Assembly: GCA_000499405.2 (NCBI GenBank)
Contig: HG738137.1
Coordinates: 1,612,001-1,676,000, forward strand
Length of the DNA stretch: 64,000 bases
Direction: 5' to 3'
Source: Onchocerca volvulus
Taxonomy: Eukaryota; Nematoda; Chromadorea; Rhabditida; Onchocercidae
A model generated the notes under the pieces. It had not been told where the DNA came from, searched no databases, and was given only the letters and a program-made list of their open reading frames with translations. This document shows, piece by piece, positions 49,401 to 61,440 of this stretch; position 1 is the first letter of the stretch, and each line of letters starts with the position of its first letter. Both the position numbers and the translations under genes were made by a program.

Positions 49401-49546
49401 GAATGAATAAAATTAATAAGCAATTCTAAAAGAAGTGGAAAATCAACCTGATAATCAGAAACTGAAGACTGCGCCAAATTTGAAAATTTCTGGAAAATAG
49501 CATGACATTTTGCAATTGTCGGAGGATTAGCAATGACACGAAACAT
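46457..49546 (-). CDS. Tim44-like mitochondrial protein, MAIP1 (C2orf47)-like
   Basis: Five exons in sense order: 49448-49546, 48630-48812, 47917-48100, 46944-47097, 46457-46526; 229 residues. The N-terminus MFRVIANPPTIAKCHAIFQK is basic and amphipathic like a matrix-targeting sequence. The centre, FAQFRYRYFFEKEFTVKGFL followed by an AIQAALLCADYI helix and a GDWGKLRRIMIDEAV segment, has the layout of Tim44-like domains. The later beta strands (AFYSQVIIYIKKS, SLLICNIT) and final WKVTRINFFDYP complete that fold. MAIP1, which escorts the EMRE subunit of the calcium uniporter to the inner membrane, is the best family match I can offer from memory. All phases agree, but the last acceptor could be at 46526 or about 30 bases upstream, and exon 3 could instead run on to a stop at 47879. 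The gene is convergent with EMC3, 122 bases apart. Confidence 0.65.
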
Positions 49547-50867
49547 AGCATAAAATTATTTGAAAAACATGTTCTTAGTCATATTTCCTAGAAAAAATTT
49601 CAAATAAATTTCAATTTTTAATTTCAAATTTGACTTTTCTATTTCTCGGCTTATCAACTGATTGCATAACAACCGCAAGCCTCAACCTATTACTACAAAC
49701 TTCATTTAACTAGATATCACCAATTAATCAATTACTTTACGCATATTCGTATTTTCTGGAAAAAACTACTCCTTTTAAGCTCCTTTGAGAGTTTAATAAT
49801 ATAAAACACGCAGCTGATAATTTTAGTTCGATAACCAATAAATTACTAGTTTTTGTCAAATGATCTTAATACTCCCTGGAGTTATGTATAGAGAAATTCT
49901 ATCAATGGACAGTTGACAAAACTGACAATACATTAACTTTAAACTTTCTGCTTTCTCAAACAAAACACAAAAAATTTTTACGATAGCATTCGATATAAAC
50001 ATTAACATTCCATATTGCGCTAAATTCATATCCTGAAATAGCCAAACAAACTGTCTCCTACCGTTCATGATATCCACCGATTTTTCTCGAAAACTTTTCA
50101 CCAGAAAGGCTATGGTAGTTCTTTCAAGAAATTATTTCAAAAAACTGATATTCTGTGTCATTATTTACAATGTCGGCATAATTTTTTGCTCTGATAAATC
50201 TTCTCCTTCCATATTTGAATGTTGGAGAAGATTGCATGACCCCTATACTTTCAGTTCGCGATTGATCCATCCTCTATTTGGTGATAGTTCGACTCGTATC
50301 ACAAATCGAATATAATATGCAAAGGTAACCACGATATCACAATTAGAACTTCGCCAGTGCTCAACACATCTCAACAAATTTCACTTTCTTTAATTTCAAC
50401 TTTTTTATGAGGCGCACCCAAAAACATTGAGGTATTTCCATGAATTAACGATCAATACAAATAAGACAATTAAAAAGGGATCTAAAATATTAAAAATGAA
50501 TAAACGGGATAAAATCAGAAGTCAGGTAGCCGATATGATTAAATGCGGAAAGTTGATTGCTGACCTGAATTTTGCAGTCCGTTAAATTCCTTCTTTAATC
50601 TAAATGAAAACTCAAAAGTAATCTAGATTTTCGTCTTGTTGAAAGCGGTGAAATCCGCATAGAAAAGCATCTGATTACTTGAAACCTTATTAATAATAAA
50701 ATTTAAGGATGCGCCAAGGAAAAGGAGAGAATATTTGGATATAGAAGACCAGAAGTATGCAAAAAATACTCAACAAAATTAAGCAAAATTAAAATTGACA
50801 CTTTAAAGGAACATATGATGGAGGAAGAAAGAAAAAATAAAACTGCTGCCATCATTCTTCTTCAATT
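49547..50867. other. Intergenic region between the MAIP1-like and HMG genes
   Basis: 1.3 kb upstream of one minus-strand gene and downstream of another. Frames of about 80 codons at 49856-50101 (-) and 50067-50315 (+) show no domain, no neighbouring in-phase exon and no conserved pattern, so I do not call them. Confidence 0.45.
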
Positions 50868-51897
50868 TCATTTCTTTTTGTATTTCTTCATTTCCTGAAA
50901 TTAGTTTTTAAATTGATTCCGATGTAAATCATTTGATGAGTTCTTCTATTTATGCTTTTCTCAAGAACAATTATTCCAGGGAGATTAATTCAAGATTTCA
51001 TCTAGTTTTCTCCCATTTTCTTAAATACTTTTTATATTTTGCTTTAATTTACAACTATGAGTGAAGTGAATTAACTACTTCATTGAAATTATGAAACAGC
51101 TACCGACAAATGATGATACTGTGAATAAACAATGCTATGATAATGAAATAACATGTTATCATAATCCAAATTTGGCAAAATAATCGGAATAATACGTTAA
51201 TGATGTGTAATTAATCAACATGTTGAATTATGAAAATCAATCATTCGCTTAACCTAATAGCGAATATTCCTACCATCGTAATAGATCTTACCTAATATGA
51301 TTATTAAGATGATAAGAGTTAACCAATGCAATAACATTATTTTAATCCCAGTTTTTATAGGTCAAACTTTAATAACTGAATTTCAAAAAAAAAGATCTGA
51401 ATAAAATGCTCGTAAACCAAGTATATGACTGCAAAGGAAAAAGAAAAAACTAACCGCTTCATATCGTTGCTTATCCTGAGAAGCCATTTTCTCGTATTTA
51501 CTCTTATCTTTTATTTTACCCCATTCGACACCTGCCGCCTTGCTGACATCAATAACCGACATGCCAGGCTTCGCTATACGAGAACGATTTTCTGACAACC
51601 AAAACATGTAAGCTGACTTGGCTCGCTTCGGAGCATTTGGATCCTGCAAAAAGATCTCTAAAATACGATAGAAAATAGCCTGGAAATAACAAGTACTACA
51701 TCATGATTAGTTCAACTTAGGGTCAAGGCAAATAATACCTTGTTTAATCACTACAGCAAATCACATGGCTAAACTTATGAAAGCAGAACGAAAAAACTAT
51801 TTACCTTGACCTTTTTAGCTTTCTTATGCTTCGATGTTGAAGCTCCACCTGACTTTTTACTTGATTTCTTCGATGCCTTCGATCCAGTTTTAGCCAT
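50868..51897 (-). CDS. hmg-1.1-like: Small single HMG-box protein (HMG-1.1 type)
   Basis: Abundant-type HMG-B chromatin protein that bends DNA without strong sequence preference. Exons in sense order: 51805-51897, 51455-51643, 50868-50894; 102 residues, similar in size to C. elegans HMG-1.1 and yeast NHP6. The first exon is a basic Lys/Ser-rich arm ending HKKAKKVK. The second is nearly a whole HMG box, DPNAPKRAKSAYMFWLSENR followed by an AAGVEWGKIKDKSKYEKM helix, with the intercalating aromatic/Met cluster YMFW. The last exon is only nine codons (EMKKYKKK and stop). It was recognised because it supplies the expected end of helix 3 and follows a perfect ATTTCAG at 50895. An alternative last exon nearer exon 2 (about 51360-51373) would give LLKFDL instead and is less family-like. 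Confidence 0.88.
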
Positions 51898-53976
51898 GAT
51901 CAAAATTGTTAGTTGTACAGTAAGTAGAAAAAAGAAAATTTGACGATCTTGGAAATGCCGGAAAAAAGTAATTTTCAGCAAATTTCGAAGTACACGTATG
52001 CAAGGGGATCTAATCTTGTTGCAAGACTATTACAAAGTATCAAGTTGATACTAAGTGGGATGAAAGTGTTCGACGTCTAAATTATAAATCAAATGAATCC
52101 TATCGTAATATCATGAAAAAAAAAAAAGTGAATTTAGAGAGATGAGACGAGATGACCTCTTTTATTAATGAGGATGGCCGATGTAACTGATTGATCAGAT
52201 GGCGGGTTAAGCTAGGGCAGTATACGAGGAGAATTGATTGTTCAAGAATCTGAGATGAAGAAAGATGAGAAGAGAAAAGAAATACTAAGAATTTATGCCA
52301 AATAATGCTGACTGTCAGATTATTGACCCGCCTGAAAGAACCATCTAGTGTAGAATGATCAATCCGGGCGAAAAAAAAAAAAAACCCATGCATCTCGTGC
52401 TTAATGAAAAGAGGAAAATGCACCATTTGCAAAATGACAACATCATAATATTATGATCTAGGCGGAGATTTGAAGAAATATAGAGTGAGGAAAATGTAGA
52501 GGCTGAAGAGAAAAACAAATGAGGGATTATATTTCAATGGGGAGATTCAGAGAAATCCGATCCTGCAGCAACCTTTGACCTGTGTATATACGAGTGACCA
52601 GTAGCAGTGGCTAACAATAGCAAAATTATTGGCGGGTTAGTTAATAGCGGAGAGCATTCTATGCAACAACGGCCTTTTCTTCCTATATAATACAAACTGA
52701 GCAAACACTTCACCATACAGCAAAAAAAAAAAATTGATTCCATTTCCAACTCATTTTGTGCTAAAAATTAATCGCACACTACGCTGCACAATTTCTGCGA
52801 CGTAAAAAACGTAGTTTTTTCGAAAATGAAAAATCGCATATACCAACAAAAAATTCTTTTTTTTGCTAAAAAATAACGCTTCATTTTCCTAAAAATATAA
52901 GTAGAAATATAATTTGATATTGCAAAGGGACATACTTATTAACATAATTTTGCAAAAAAAAAGGCGGGATATTCGAAGAAGGAAAAATACGAGTAATGGC
53001 AATTCCGGTATTATGGAATAATGACGTTTTCTTAATTTCTAGTATGATAATAGAGCAAGATATATAATATTTCTTGAAATTAAGATTGCAAAAATGTAAT
53101 AATACATGTTTTTATTAATTTCAATTACGATAATATAATCAAATTCAAATGCAATATTGTAGAATTTTAATTTTGGAATCATGAAGATTGCTTTATGGAA
53201 TAATGCAGTGAACAGTTTTGAAACTGATATGTGATATTTGATATGTGATGTTTGATTTTTGTACTGATATGTGATATTTGATAATAGTATTATATATAAT
53301 AATAATATAAAATGGACGATATGAGTAAAATTGTTACTTATGCTTTTGCGCTACTTAATTATTGACAGCTTATTTGTACCTTAATGTATGCTTTTGTTTA
53401 TTCACTCCAAATTTACATTTTTTCTACCAGATTACTAGAAATTTGTCAGCAAACTATGTTGTATGAAGCAAATATAAAAGAAACAGGATATATTCCAATA
53501 AATATTTCGAATCTTCAAATGCAACTTATCACAAATGAAATTCTACGAGATATGATAATACAAAATCACTACCCAACTTTTTCTTTCCTATTTTTTGTTG
53601 TGAAATGATGAATTCAATATTGTCAACCAGTTAAAAATTTGAATTACAATTGATGGATTAGTATTATTGTCTTCATGGTTCAAAATCATGCTAGGATTCT
53701 ACAAAAAAATAAATAAATATATTTCTTACATGAAAAAACTCGTAATTCCCTTTTTTTTGTATTCTATAAGCCACATCCGCTTATCGAAGATAGAAGGATT
53801 ATTCTTGAATCTGGTTGGATTAGTAGCTGGTGAGGTGATTTCGATCTTGGAATAAACTCCTGGTGCGCAGTAATTTGTATTCTTTGACTTGGTAATCTTC
53901 GGCTGCTATAATTTTAATTCTGTAAACCTCTACTTCATAATTTTCTATTCTATGTATTACTCTGAATCAATTATCT
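51898..53976. other. Upstream region of the HMG gene with clustered GGCGGG boxes
   Basis: 2.1 kb without a supported gene. It contains four GGCGGG words (52201, 52326 on the minus strand, 52631, 52963) in otherwise AT-rich DNA, on the promoter side of the HMG gene. Farther right is a degenerate TGATATGTGATATTTGA repeat (about 53223-53283). A 110-codon minus frame at 52100-52432 is flanked by poly-Phe and has no domain. Confidence 0.45.
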
Positions 53977-54091
53977 GCGGTATTAATAATAAACTTACAA
54001 ATTAATTGTCCACGCATTCATCAATTCGACTCAAAGCGTAAATCCTTCCTTTTCATTAACGCTAACTCTTCAAAAAAGAAAAATTCATGAC
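53977..54091 (+). mobile_element. 5' LTR remnant of a BEL/Pao element
   Basis: About 115 bases starting GCGGTATTAATAATAAACTT that recur, about 80 percent identical by eye, at 56064-56179 in the same orientation on the other side of the gag/protease remnant. Only this part of the LTR is still alignable; the outer part has decayed or been lost, and no target-site duplication is visible. Confidence 0.7.
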
Positions 54092-56063
54092 AAAAAAAAT
54101 TTGTGCACGAAGTGAGATCAATGACCACAATTATCATAGCAAATATTGAAACAACCGATGAAAGCAGTGAAAAGTTCTGACAGTCTTCTTAAGGAAGTAA
54201 AAATTATGCAATTCTAGCATCCAAATCAAGTTTTGACAACGGAACAGCGATAAGAATTTTAAGAATAAGGAAATGAATAATTGAAGATAAAGTTCAAAGA
54301 TTTCAACTGTGCATCCAAACGTTGAAATCTGCAAACGAAAAGTGGCTCAATTATATCCAGAAATCTACTATCACAACAAAAAGAAAAGATGAAGAAGAGA
54401 AGTGTGAAAAAATAAGAAAGGCAACAATGGATTCATAAAGGCAGAGAAGCAATTATAACATTAACCATGCATAAGAACGAAGTGGATCATGAACCAATGC
54501 AATTCTTATAAGAATTATTTCAAATCTAAGGAACTGTCAATCCTACGTCTCATCTAGCAGTCAATCTTCCGCAATTGTCGTTATTTATTTTTAGTGGAGA
54601 TCCCAAACAGCGGCGACAGTTTTGGAGTAGTTCCAATGCTGCAGTTCATTCACAAGCAATTCTTGAAATTCAAAAGTTGAATTATTTGTATTCATGTTTT
54701 ATGGAAAACGCCTCACAAGTAATAAGGGATTATGATATAACCTCAAAAAATTACGAAGTTATAAGACAACTGCTAAAAGATAAGTGTGGCGAATCCTCAA
54801 CTGTAACAAAACTTTTGTATAAAGAATTCCAATCTATTAAGAAAAATGAAAGGGAATGGGTTGGAACCATCGAAACTATGGAACGAGTACTACGTCAACT
54901 AGAGGCCTTAGGAGAAGCCTGCAACACTCTCATATTGAAACTTTAATGAAAGCAAATTATCACATTGGATACTAGAAAAGGTATATCATCAAAAGAAAAT
55001 AGATGCACCTGGGAACTTAGAAACTTACTTCAGATTTAATCAACATGAATGAACAAATAAGAAGTAACCAGCATTCATTCACTCATGCTGATGATAAACC
55101 AACAATGCATAAGACAGGATAAAGCTTCCGAAGCAACTTCGAAGGAACTTCAGCACCAGCCACAATTCGAAGCAATGAAGAATTTAAACCTCTGAAAAAA
55201 TAGCCACAATTTGTAGCTCTACGATAAAAATACAGAAAAAAAAAAAAAAGAGAAGACTATATATTTTTTGGGCCCATCATCATTGGGATAGCGAATGCAA
55301 CATTTATCCTACAATTAATGCTCGAGTAAATCATGTCAATACACTGAAAAAAATGTGTGTTTTGTTTCAAAGAAAGCATAATGAAAAAGATTGCAAAGGG
55401 AAAGCACGATGCTTCTATTGTAGAGCTTCTCATAATAGTGCATTATGTAACAAAAGAAATCAAATGCCTTCAAAAAATATGATACATTTAGAGAAGACTC
55501 AAGAGACCAAAAAAACTGGATCTACTAACGAAAAGGAATTTTCGACATCTAGTTAAAAGTATAACTCTTGCAACTCAATACGAACTCAGGAAAGGAAACT
55601 TTATTCTTATGTAGAGGGATAACAGTCCTCAATCCTTCACTGCCTCAATGACAAGAAAAGGTCTTGGCATTATTTGATCTAGGATCGCAATTATTCTTTA
55701 TCTCCAAGGAATTATCGCATCGGTTAAAATTAGCTGAAAGGGAATGGCAAAAATTGAAACTAGCTCCGTTTGGTTTAAAGAAACACAGATCATGTCGCAT
55801 TAATCTTACCCAGCTAAGCATTTAAACAATAGGAAAGGAAATCATAACATTGCACGCCAATGTAATCGAATATTTGACTAATAATTACGAGTTTTCGAGA
55901 CACCAATTGAGGGCCAATTCAGAAATTTACGAATTTCTGGAAATGATCCAACATCTTTATTGATGCTGATTACTTTTTTAAATTCGTTGATTTAAAAATC
56001 AAAAATTTAGAAATTAAAAATTCAGTACACTTATTACTACAATCAAAAACTGGTCCATTAATT
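54092..56063 (+). mobile_element. Decayed BEL/Pao retrotransposon interior (gag and protease, pol lost)
   Basis: Broken coding remnants on the plus strand. Residues resembling the BEL gag-like DUF1759 region lie at about 54575-54946 (FSGDPKQRRQFWSS, IQKLNYLYSC, EREWVGTIETMERVLRQLEA). A zinc-knuckle region with Cys-His spacings (CVLFQRKHNEKDC, CFYCRASHNSALC) lies at about 55350-55556. An aspartic-protease stretch (LALFDLGSQLFFISKELSHR) lies at about 55657-55828. Stops and frameshifts separate them. The protease active-site motif is DLG where an active enzyme would have DTG or DSG. Reverse transcriptase, RNase H and integrase are absent, because the 3' LTR remnant follows within about 240 bases of the protease. 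This is a deletion derivative that cannot be autonomous. Confidence 0.82.
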
Positions 56064-56179
56064 GCGGTATTAACAATAAACTTACAAATTAATTGGTCAC
56101 CAATTTATTAATTCGATACCAAGCTAAGTCTTTCCTTTTCATTAATACTAACTCTTTACTCTAAAAAAAAATTCACGAC
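56064..56179 (+). mobile_element. 3' LTR remnant of the BEL/Pao element
   Basis: Direct-repeat partner of 53977-54091: GCGGTATTAACAATAAACTT, then shared CTTACAAATTAATTG and CTTTTCATTAA words, ending ATTCACGAC against ATTCATGAC in the 5' copy. Confidence 0.7.
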
Positions 56180-56928
56180 AGAAGGCTTGTTAAGTAGTTA
56201 TAATGTGCTACAACGAGGACATTATCGATATATGATCGGATTATATTTCTAATATTCCAAATAAATAACTTTATTCGAATTCTGTTGAACAAAGAAGGAG
56301 CAAAAATGTTTCTCTCTTTCTAATCGAGGGCTTTTTCAGAGTTAAGTCGTGAGTAGTCTCATAAACATAATAGTCCATTTCTTTTTGACAGTCTGAAATA
56401 ACAAACTTTTTGAAATTTCGGTTCATAGAAAACTAAATGGGAATTTCAACAAAATAGAGACTGAAAAAAATATTTTTCTTTTAATTGCTTTATTTAAATA
56501 GATATCTGAAGGAAAGAGCGAATGTAAACCATTAGCTTTATCGCTATGATATCTTCGTATCACAGCAAAATTTTTTATCATTAACTCATCTAATTGAAAA
56601 CAGTACTGTAACAGTATCTTTCTGATGCGTTATGAATGTAGAATAGAATCAGAATCTCATATTATGATCAATTCACATTATTATCAAAGCAATACTGAAT
56701 GAAATTGATCTGTTTGTTTTTCGACCTTTCGAAATTTTGCTTCGAAAAGTTTAGCTTTAATTTTCATCTGAAGGGTATAGTTTTGAGAAGATGTGCACTG
56801 TTCTTATATTTCTTTGGCTTTATTAAGCAGTTCATCATAAATCTGAAACTGACTTCATTAATGTAATCTAGGAATGTTTTTCTAGTAACTTTTGTGTCTT
56901 CTCCAATCGTATTTCCAATGTTTCCCAT

Positions 56929-56964
<36 letters not shown>

Positions 56965-57359
56965 ATTCCAATTTTCAAACTTGACGATTAAGAGCAGATG
57001 CATAAAGTTAATGATATCTGGATGAAAGCAGAATGAAATAGAATATTTGATACTATAAAAGTCATTGCAGAGACAATGATCGTATTCAGCTTAAGGCCAA
57101 CATGTTCATTGATAATTTTGCATTCTTCTAACTTTCTCTAGAACTTCATTAAGTTGAATACAAAATGATTCATTCTTTTTTTCTTTCCACCTAAAAGTAT
57201 GACAGAATTCAATGATTTCTTTTTAAATTAAACTCAATTTCTGAATCTTCGTCGCTTTGTTATTAATAGCGGCAGACATTGACATACATCTGCATTATAA
57301 ATGTGTTATCATACTATCATTACTATCGCGACATATTAATTGGTAGTCCCCTATAATCA
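56180..57359. other. Repeat-rich spacer
   Basis: 1.2 kb without a recognisable gene; includes a run of about 30 T at 56933-56962. A 79-codon minus frame across that run is not supported. Confidence 0.4.
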
Positions 57360-59000
57360 TAGTTTTTCAAAGCGAAGCAAAAATGACCACAAGTGATGAT
57401 ATCGACATAAAGTTAAATAATTTTGAAATTGTGCATTACAACTGACATCAAAACTGTAGGGATTCTCTATAGCTATCTGAAAAGAAAGGTAATATTTGTC
57501 AGCATTATGTTGGAATGTTGGAACGAATTAGTTTTCACCAATTATTTTAAAGTTCTTTGACTATAACTTCTTCTTCCTTCAAATTTTTCAATAATTCAGT
57601 TGGAAATTTTGCAAAAAATGGATTTCTCAGTTTGCAATTCAATTCCAAGCAGTTTAAAAGATAATAACCACATTTTTTTTTTTTTATAAGTTTCAGAATC
57701 ATTTTCAGCCAAGGCTGAAGTTGAAATATTGCATTTCGAAATGATCAGATATCCATCCACTACCAATAATATCCTTAATGAATTAGGAAAGCTGACATGT
57801 TGACTGTAAAGAAAAAGTCGTCTATAATCGCTTTGTTTGAATACTGACAGCTTATCGTCTATGCAGTGTCCAAGAAAAACCATCATGGTCATGGTCAAAT
57901 GGCGAATTATCGGACCAACGAAAATTGTTGTTTTTATATGTCAACCTAATAAGTAATAGATGCGCACATAATGTCAAAACATTCGAAATGTTTGCTGTAT
58001 AAACATTTAGACAATTGCATCTCATCAGCTATCCATACATTTGTTTAATTATATTTTAAATATCTTTTCGGTAATTGTTTCAACAATCTCTGCGCTGACA
58101 CAATTTTTTAATTATACCTTAAATTCACTTCCGACAAATGTATCAGTTCTTATAATCTTGCATTAATCACAAATTCAGTCTAATTATATTTTAAGTTTAT
58201 TTCCGGCAGTGTATCAATTCTTACAATCTTTATGCTAATTACACATTTAGTTTAATTATATTTTAAATTACTTCCTACACTGGATCAAATTTTTGTGATC
58301 GTTATAATATGTCTGATACCAAACTCTCAACTACTATATATATCCACAATTTAGTCTGTTTTTATACGCAATATCTTCTTGGATCAACACCCGAATTTTT
58401 TTAACTTTGTTACTCTTATCCTTTTTTTAAACCTTCATTTCATTTTGTTGATCGGCTGTGGTATTATTAATTGTTATTCGCCAAGTTTATAATTAATACT
58501 AAAAAAAGCATTTGTGATCGAACTCCTCTACACTCATCCTGCAATATTTCAAAGTGACTATAAAAGACTCTCCCTAAGAAAAATTCTTAAGAATTTCCTA
58601 TAAATCCCAACACGTAATAGAGATCAAAATCTAAACAAATCATACAGCTTTCGAAATTTACTATGATAGTTAGCTGGAAATTTTTAAAGTTTGAATTTTT
58701 ATATTGAAAAGAACCATTTGCCTGATACATATGTCATTGAAGAAAAATTATCTTAAAAAAGAAACAAAAATGTGAAACAGTTGGTTCGGCTTATATCATG
58801 AAACTTTGAAACCTAGAAACAAAAAAAAAAAAGGGAAAAAAGGTGAAAAATTTGAAATTAGATGAGTATTTCGATAAGTATTTTAGCGAATAAAATATTC
58901 TCAGTTCAAATTCCTTTTTCTTACGATCGAAATGCTGGATGCAGGGGACGAACTGGGTGATATTTCTCGACAAAAACTTTCATCTGTTATTGAAATATTC
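57360..59000 (-). pseudogene. Decayed C-type-lectin-like copy A
   Basis: Diverged tandem relative of the copy at 60240-61300. On the minus strand, about 58910-58960 encodes CREISPSSSPASSISI, aligned with CRMANSSTISI of the other copy. About 57840-57930 encodes NFRWSDNSPFDHDHDGFSW, the W-x-D-x-S pattern of C-type lectin domains, ended by a stop. About 57730-57760 encodes GWISDHFE. Non-coding segments between and beyond also align with the other copy. Frames are broken by stops and small indels, so I call it a pseudogene. Confidence 0.5.
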
Positions 59001-60239
59001 TTAACTTGGGGTCCATAGTCGTATTCTATCAAAGAAATAGTGTAACTCATTAATTCTATTAAATTTGAAAGATTCTGTAATTCCAGCTTTTTAATTTTGA
59101 GCCTTTAATGATTCATTTAATGACTTAATATAACGGAAGAGAAGTATTATTGGTTGAAATGAATGAGTTTTGTTAAGTTCACTTAATATGGCGATTATTA
59201 TCAATGTCGCCGATCTCCTTAACCGTGACAATGATTAAGGATTCTTGTTTCTTATCGTATTGTTATCGAAACTTTGCGGTATCTCAAGTTTCGTAATTAA
59301 ACCTTTATTACAAAAAATTAGATAACACGACAACGTACGCAACAATTACAAATCAATTATATCAATAAAACAATTTAAATGACGATTCATCAATATGAAA
59401 AAAGGGGATAATGAACAAGAGGAAACTTCAAATATCCGAGACAGAACATCTAACTACACTCTTTGATAGCCTTCCTTTAAAATGAACCACAAAGAAGCGT
59501 CCCCGTAGCATGAGAAAGCTTTTCTTTGTTAGCGCATGAGAGAGCGCTTTTGTGGTATTTACAACAACATAAAACAAAGGTTAAAGGCTGTTTGACAAAG
59601 CCATAAAACAAGCAATGAATTTCATACAACCATTACAAATTATTTCATTTAGAACAAAGAAATCGCTTATCTCTGATCCTCCTCGCTATTTCAGCGACAA
59701 CCAATTATTCGTCAAAGAGCGGATTAAATGAATTCTACAAGGCGTTTACATAAGTTTATGTTAAAAATGCAGCTGTGTTTTTATCCGGAAAACAATCATG
59801 CAATACTGGAAAGAATCCAGTATTGAGTTGAAAATTGCTTGACTCTTGTAGTACATTTTCCTTGATAGTCTAGCAATAAAGGAAAAATGAGCAAATGAAT
59901 TTTTTTATGCGTTCTTATTATGCAAGCGATAAACTATTTAATTTGAAACGATGAATGTAACAGTTGAAGCACTGACTGATTTCTCGACCCTAAATATTTT
60001 ATGACAATAAGAATTGTATATAAAAGTCTTGCTCACAATTTATTTCTGAAATTAGAAATTGAAACATTTGCTTTAAGTGGTCAGAGATTATTACTGCTGT
60101 CCTTTTTTGACTCCCAGAATTCAATTAAACTTATCTTGAATGAATAAATTGAAATACAATAGACTAATGGATATTTGAAACAACATTCTAGACTTTATCA
60201 TAGCATACAAATAAAACTATATGATTTGTTTTTAGAAAC
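59001..60239. other. Spacer between lectin-like copies
   Basis: 1.2 kb with no gene seen. Contains a perfect 10-bp hairpin (arms 59801-59810 and 59816-59825) and a segment around 59500-59710 with diverged similarity to about 62590-62810, showing that duplication extends beyond the lectin remnants. The segment 60000-60240 is also similar to 61441-61760. Confidence 0.45.
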
Positions 60240-61300
60240 GACGATTCAATGTGTATCGACATAAAATAAAGACTTCTTCAAGTTTCGCATTACAATTGAT
60301 ATCAAAAGTGTAAAATTCCCTGACATTCGCTAAAAAGAAATCTAACGTTTATTTATTAAAATAGCTTAGTGCTGCAAAAAGAAGTCAAGACAATGTTAGT
60401 TTTTGCAACTTATTTAAAACTTGTTTAAAGTTTTTGCAACTTATTCCTTTACCATATCCTTTAATCCTTTCGGTTAATTTCTTCAATAATTTTTCTTCTG
60501 TTATTTTCGTAAAAAATGGATTCTATAGATTGAAGTTTAATCTCAAGCACTATGAAATATAATAGTCGCATTTTTCAGCTAACACATGCTTTATGATTGA
60601 TCTGAGCTAAGGTAAAATTTAAGATATGAAATAATGTTCATTTGAATCTTTCCTAAATGATCGCTAATTTTCCATTTAGTATCCATCTGATAAGATAAAA
60701 AAATTTCATATGAATCTCTTCACAGCGACATTAAATGTTTTTGGCATATCAAGAAAGCTTACATGTTGGCGGACTATATAGAAAAAATCGTCGACAAGCG
60801 CCTTTTTTTAGTTCAAAAAGACGTCTTTTGTAACCAATACCCAAGAATTCATCATAGTTAAACGACGTATTATCATGCCAGTGAAAATGTTCGTCTTGAT
60901 ATGCCAATCCGATTAATAATGGGTATGATGCTTTAGTTATATCAGTCACTGAACAAATCATATTGGAACAATATTGCAAATGTGAAAGGATAATTTATAT
61001 AAAACTTGAATCTTGAAATTAAAAATGACCATTTGTCTAGTGCTTATGTCGTTAAGTTGAGAAAGAGAGTTGGCTTAAAAATGTGACAAAAAATGGAACA
61101 ATTGATTCGATTTATATGGTAAAACTTTAAATTCAGATGTAGAAATTTATGGTAAAATGATTGAAGTTAGACACATACTTTCATATAAAAATTTAACGTA
61201 TTGAAATTCCTGTTCATTACGAATCGAAATAGTTGAAGAATTTGCCATTCGACAAATATAATCATCTAGTGTTGAAACATTTTGGTAGATTGGACGTTGT
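60240..61300 (-). pseudogene. C-type-lectin-like copy B, probably a decayed gene
   Basis: The better preserved copy. On the minus strand an exon-like block ending at about 61180 reads CRMANSSTISIRNEQEFQYV then KFLYE, the typical A-x-SI-x-N-x-x-E-x-x-F start of a C-type lectin domain. It ends at a GTATGT donor. A TTGTTCAG acceptor (exon from 60948) continues in phase with LLIGLAYQDEHFHWHDNTSF and NYDEF, matching the conserved IGL...W-x-D-x-S-x-F-x-Y part. It runs to a GTAAGC at about 60764. The expected following exon with the last disulfide cysteines is only traceable as a short W-x-ISDH remnant about 90 bases downstream, with stops. No signal peptide or first exon was found. It could still be a partial gene if my exon search missed pieces. 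Confidence 0.5.
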
Positions 61301-61440
61301 GACGTAGTCTTCAAGGCATTTTTTAAATTTGATAAAAATTTTTAAATTTGGAAGATTCTGCAGCTAACGAGAAAATGCTTCGTATTATGAGTCTCAATAA
61401 ACGGGAATTACCAAATTTGAAAAGATGAATAGAAACAAAT

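Noticed and set aside
52100..52432. 110-codon minus frame
   Set aside because: Bounded by poly-Phe from A/T runs and with no domain; sits in the HMG upstream flank.
59801..59825. Perfect 10-bp hairpin with AAGAA loop, considered as a transcription terminator
   Set aside because: Eukaryotic context, no U-run logic or adjacent gene; most likely a chance short palindrome.
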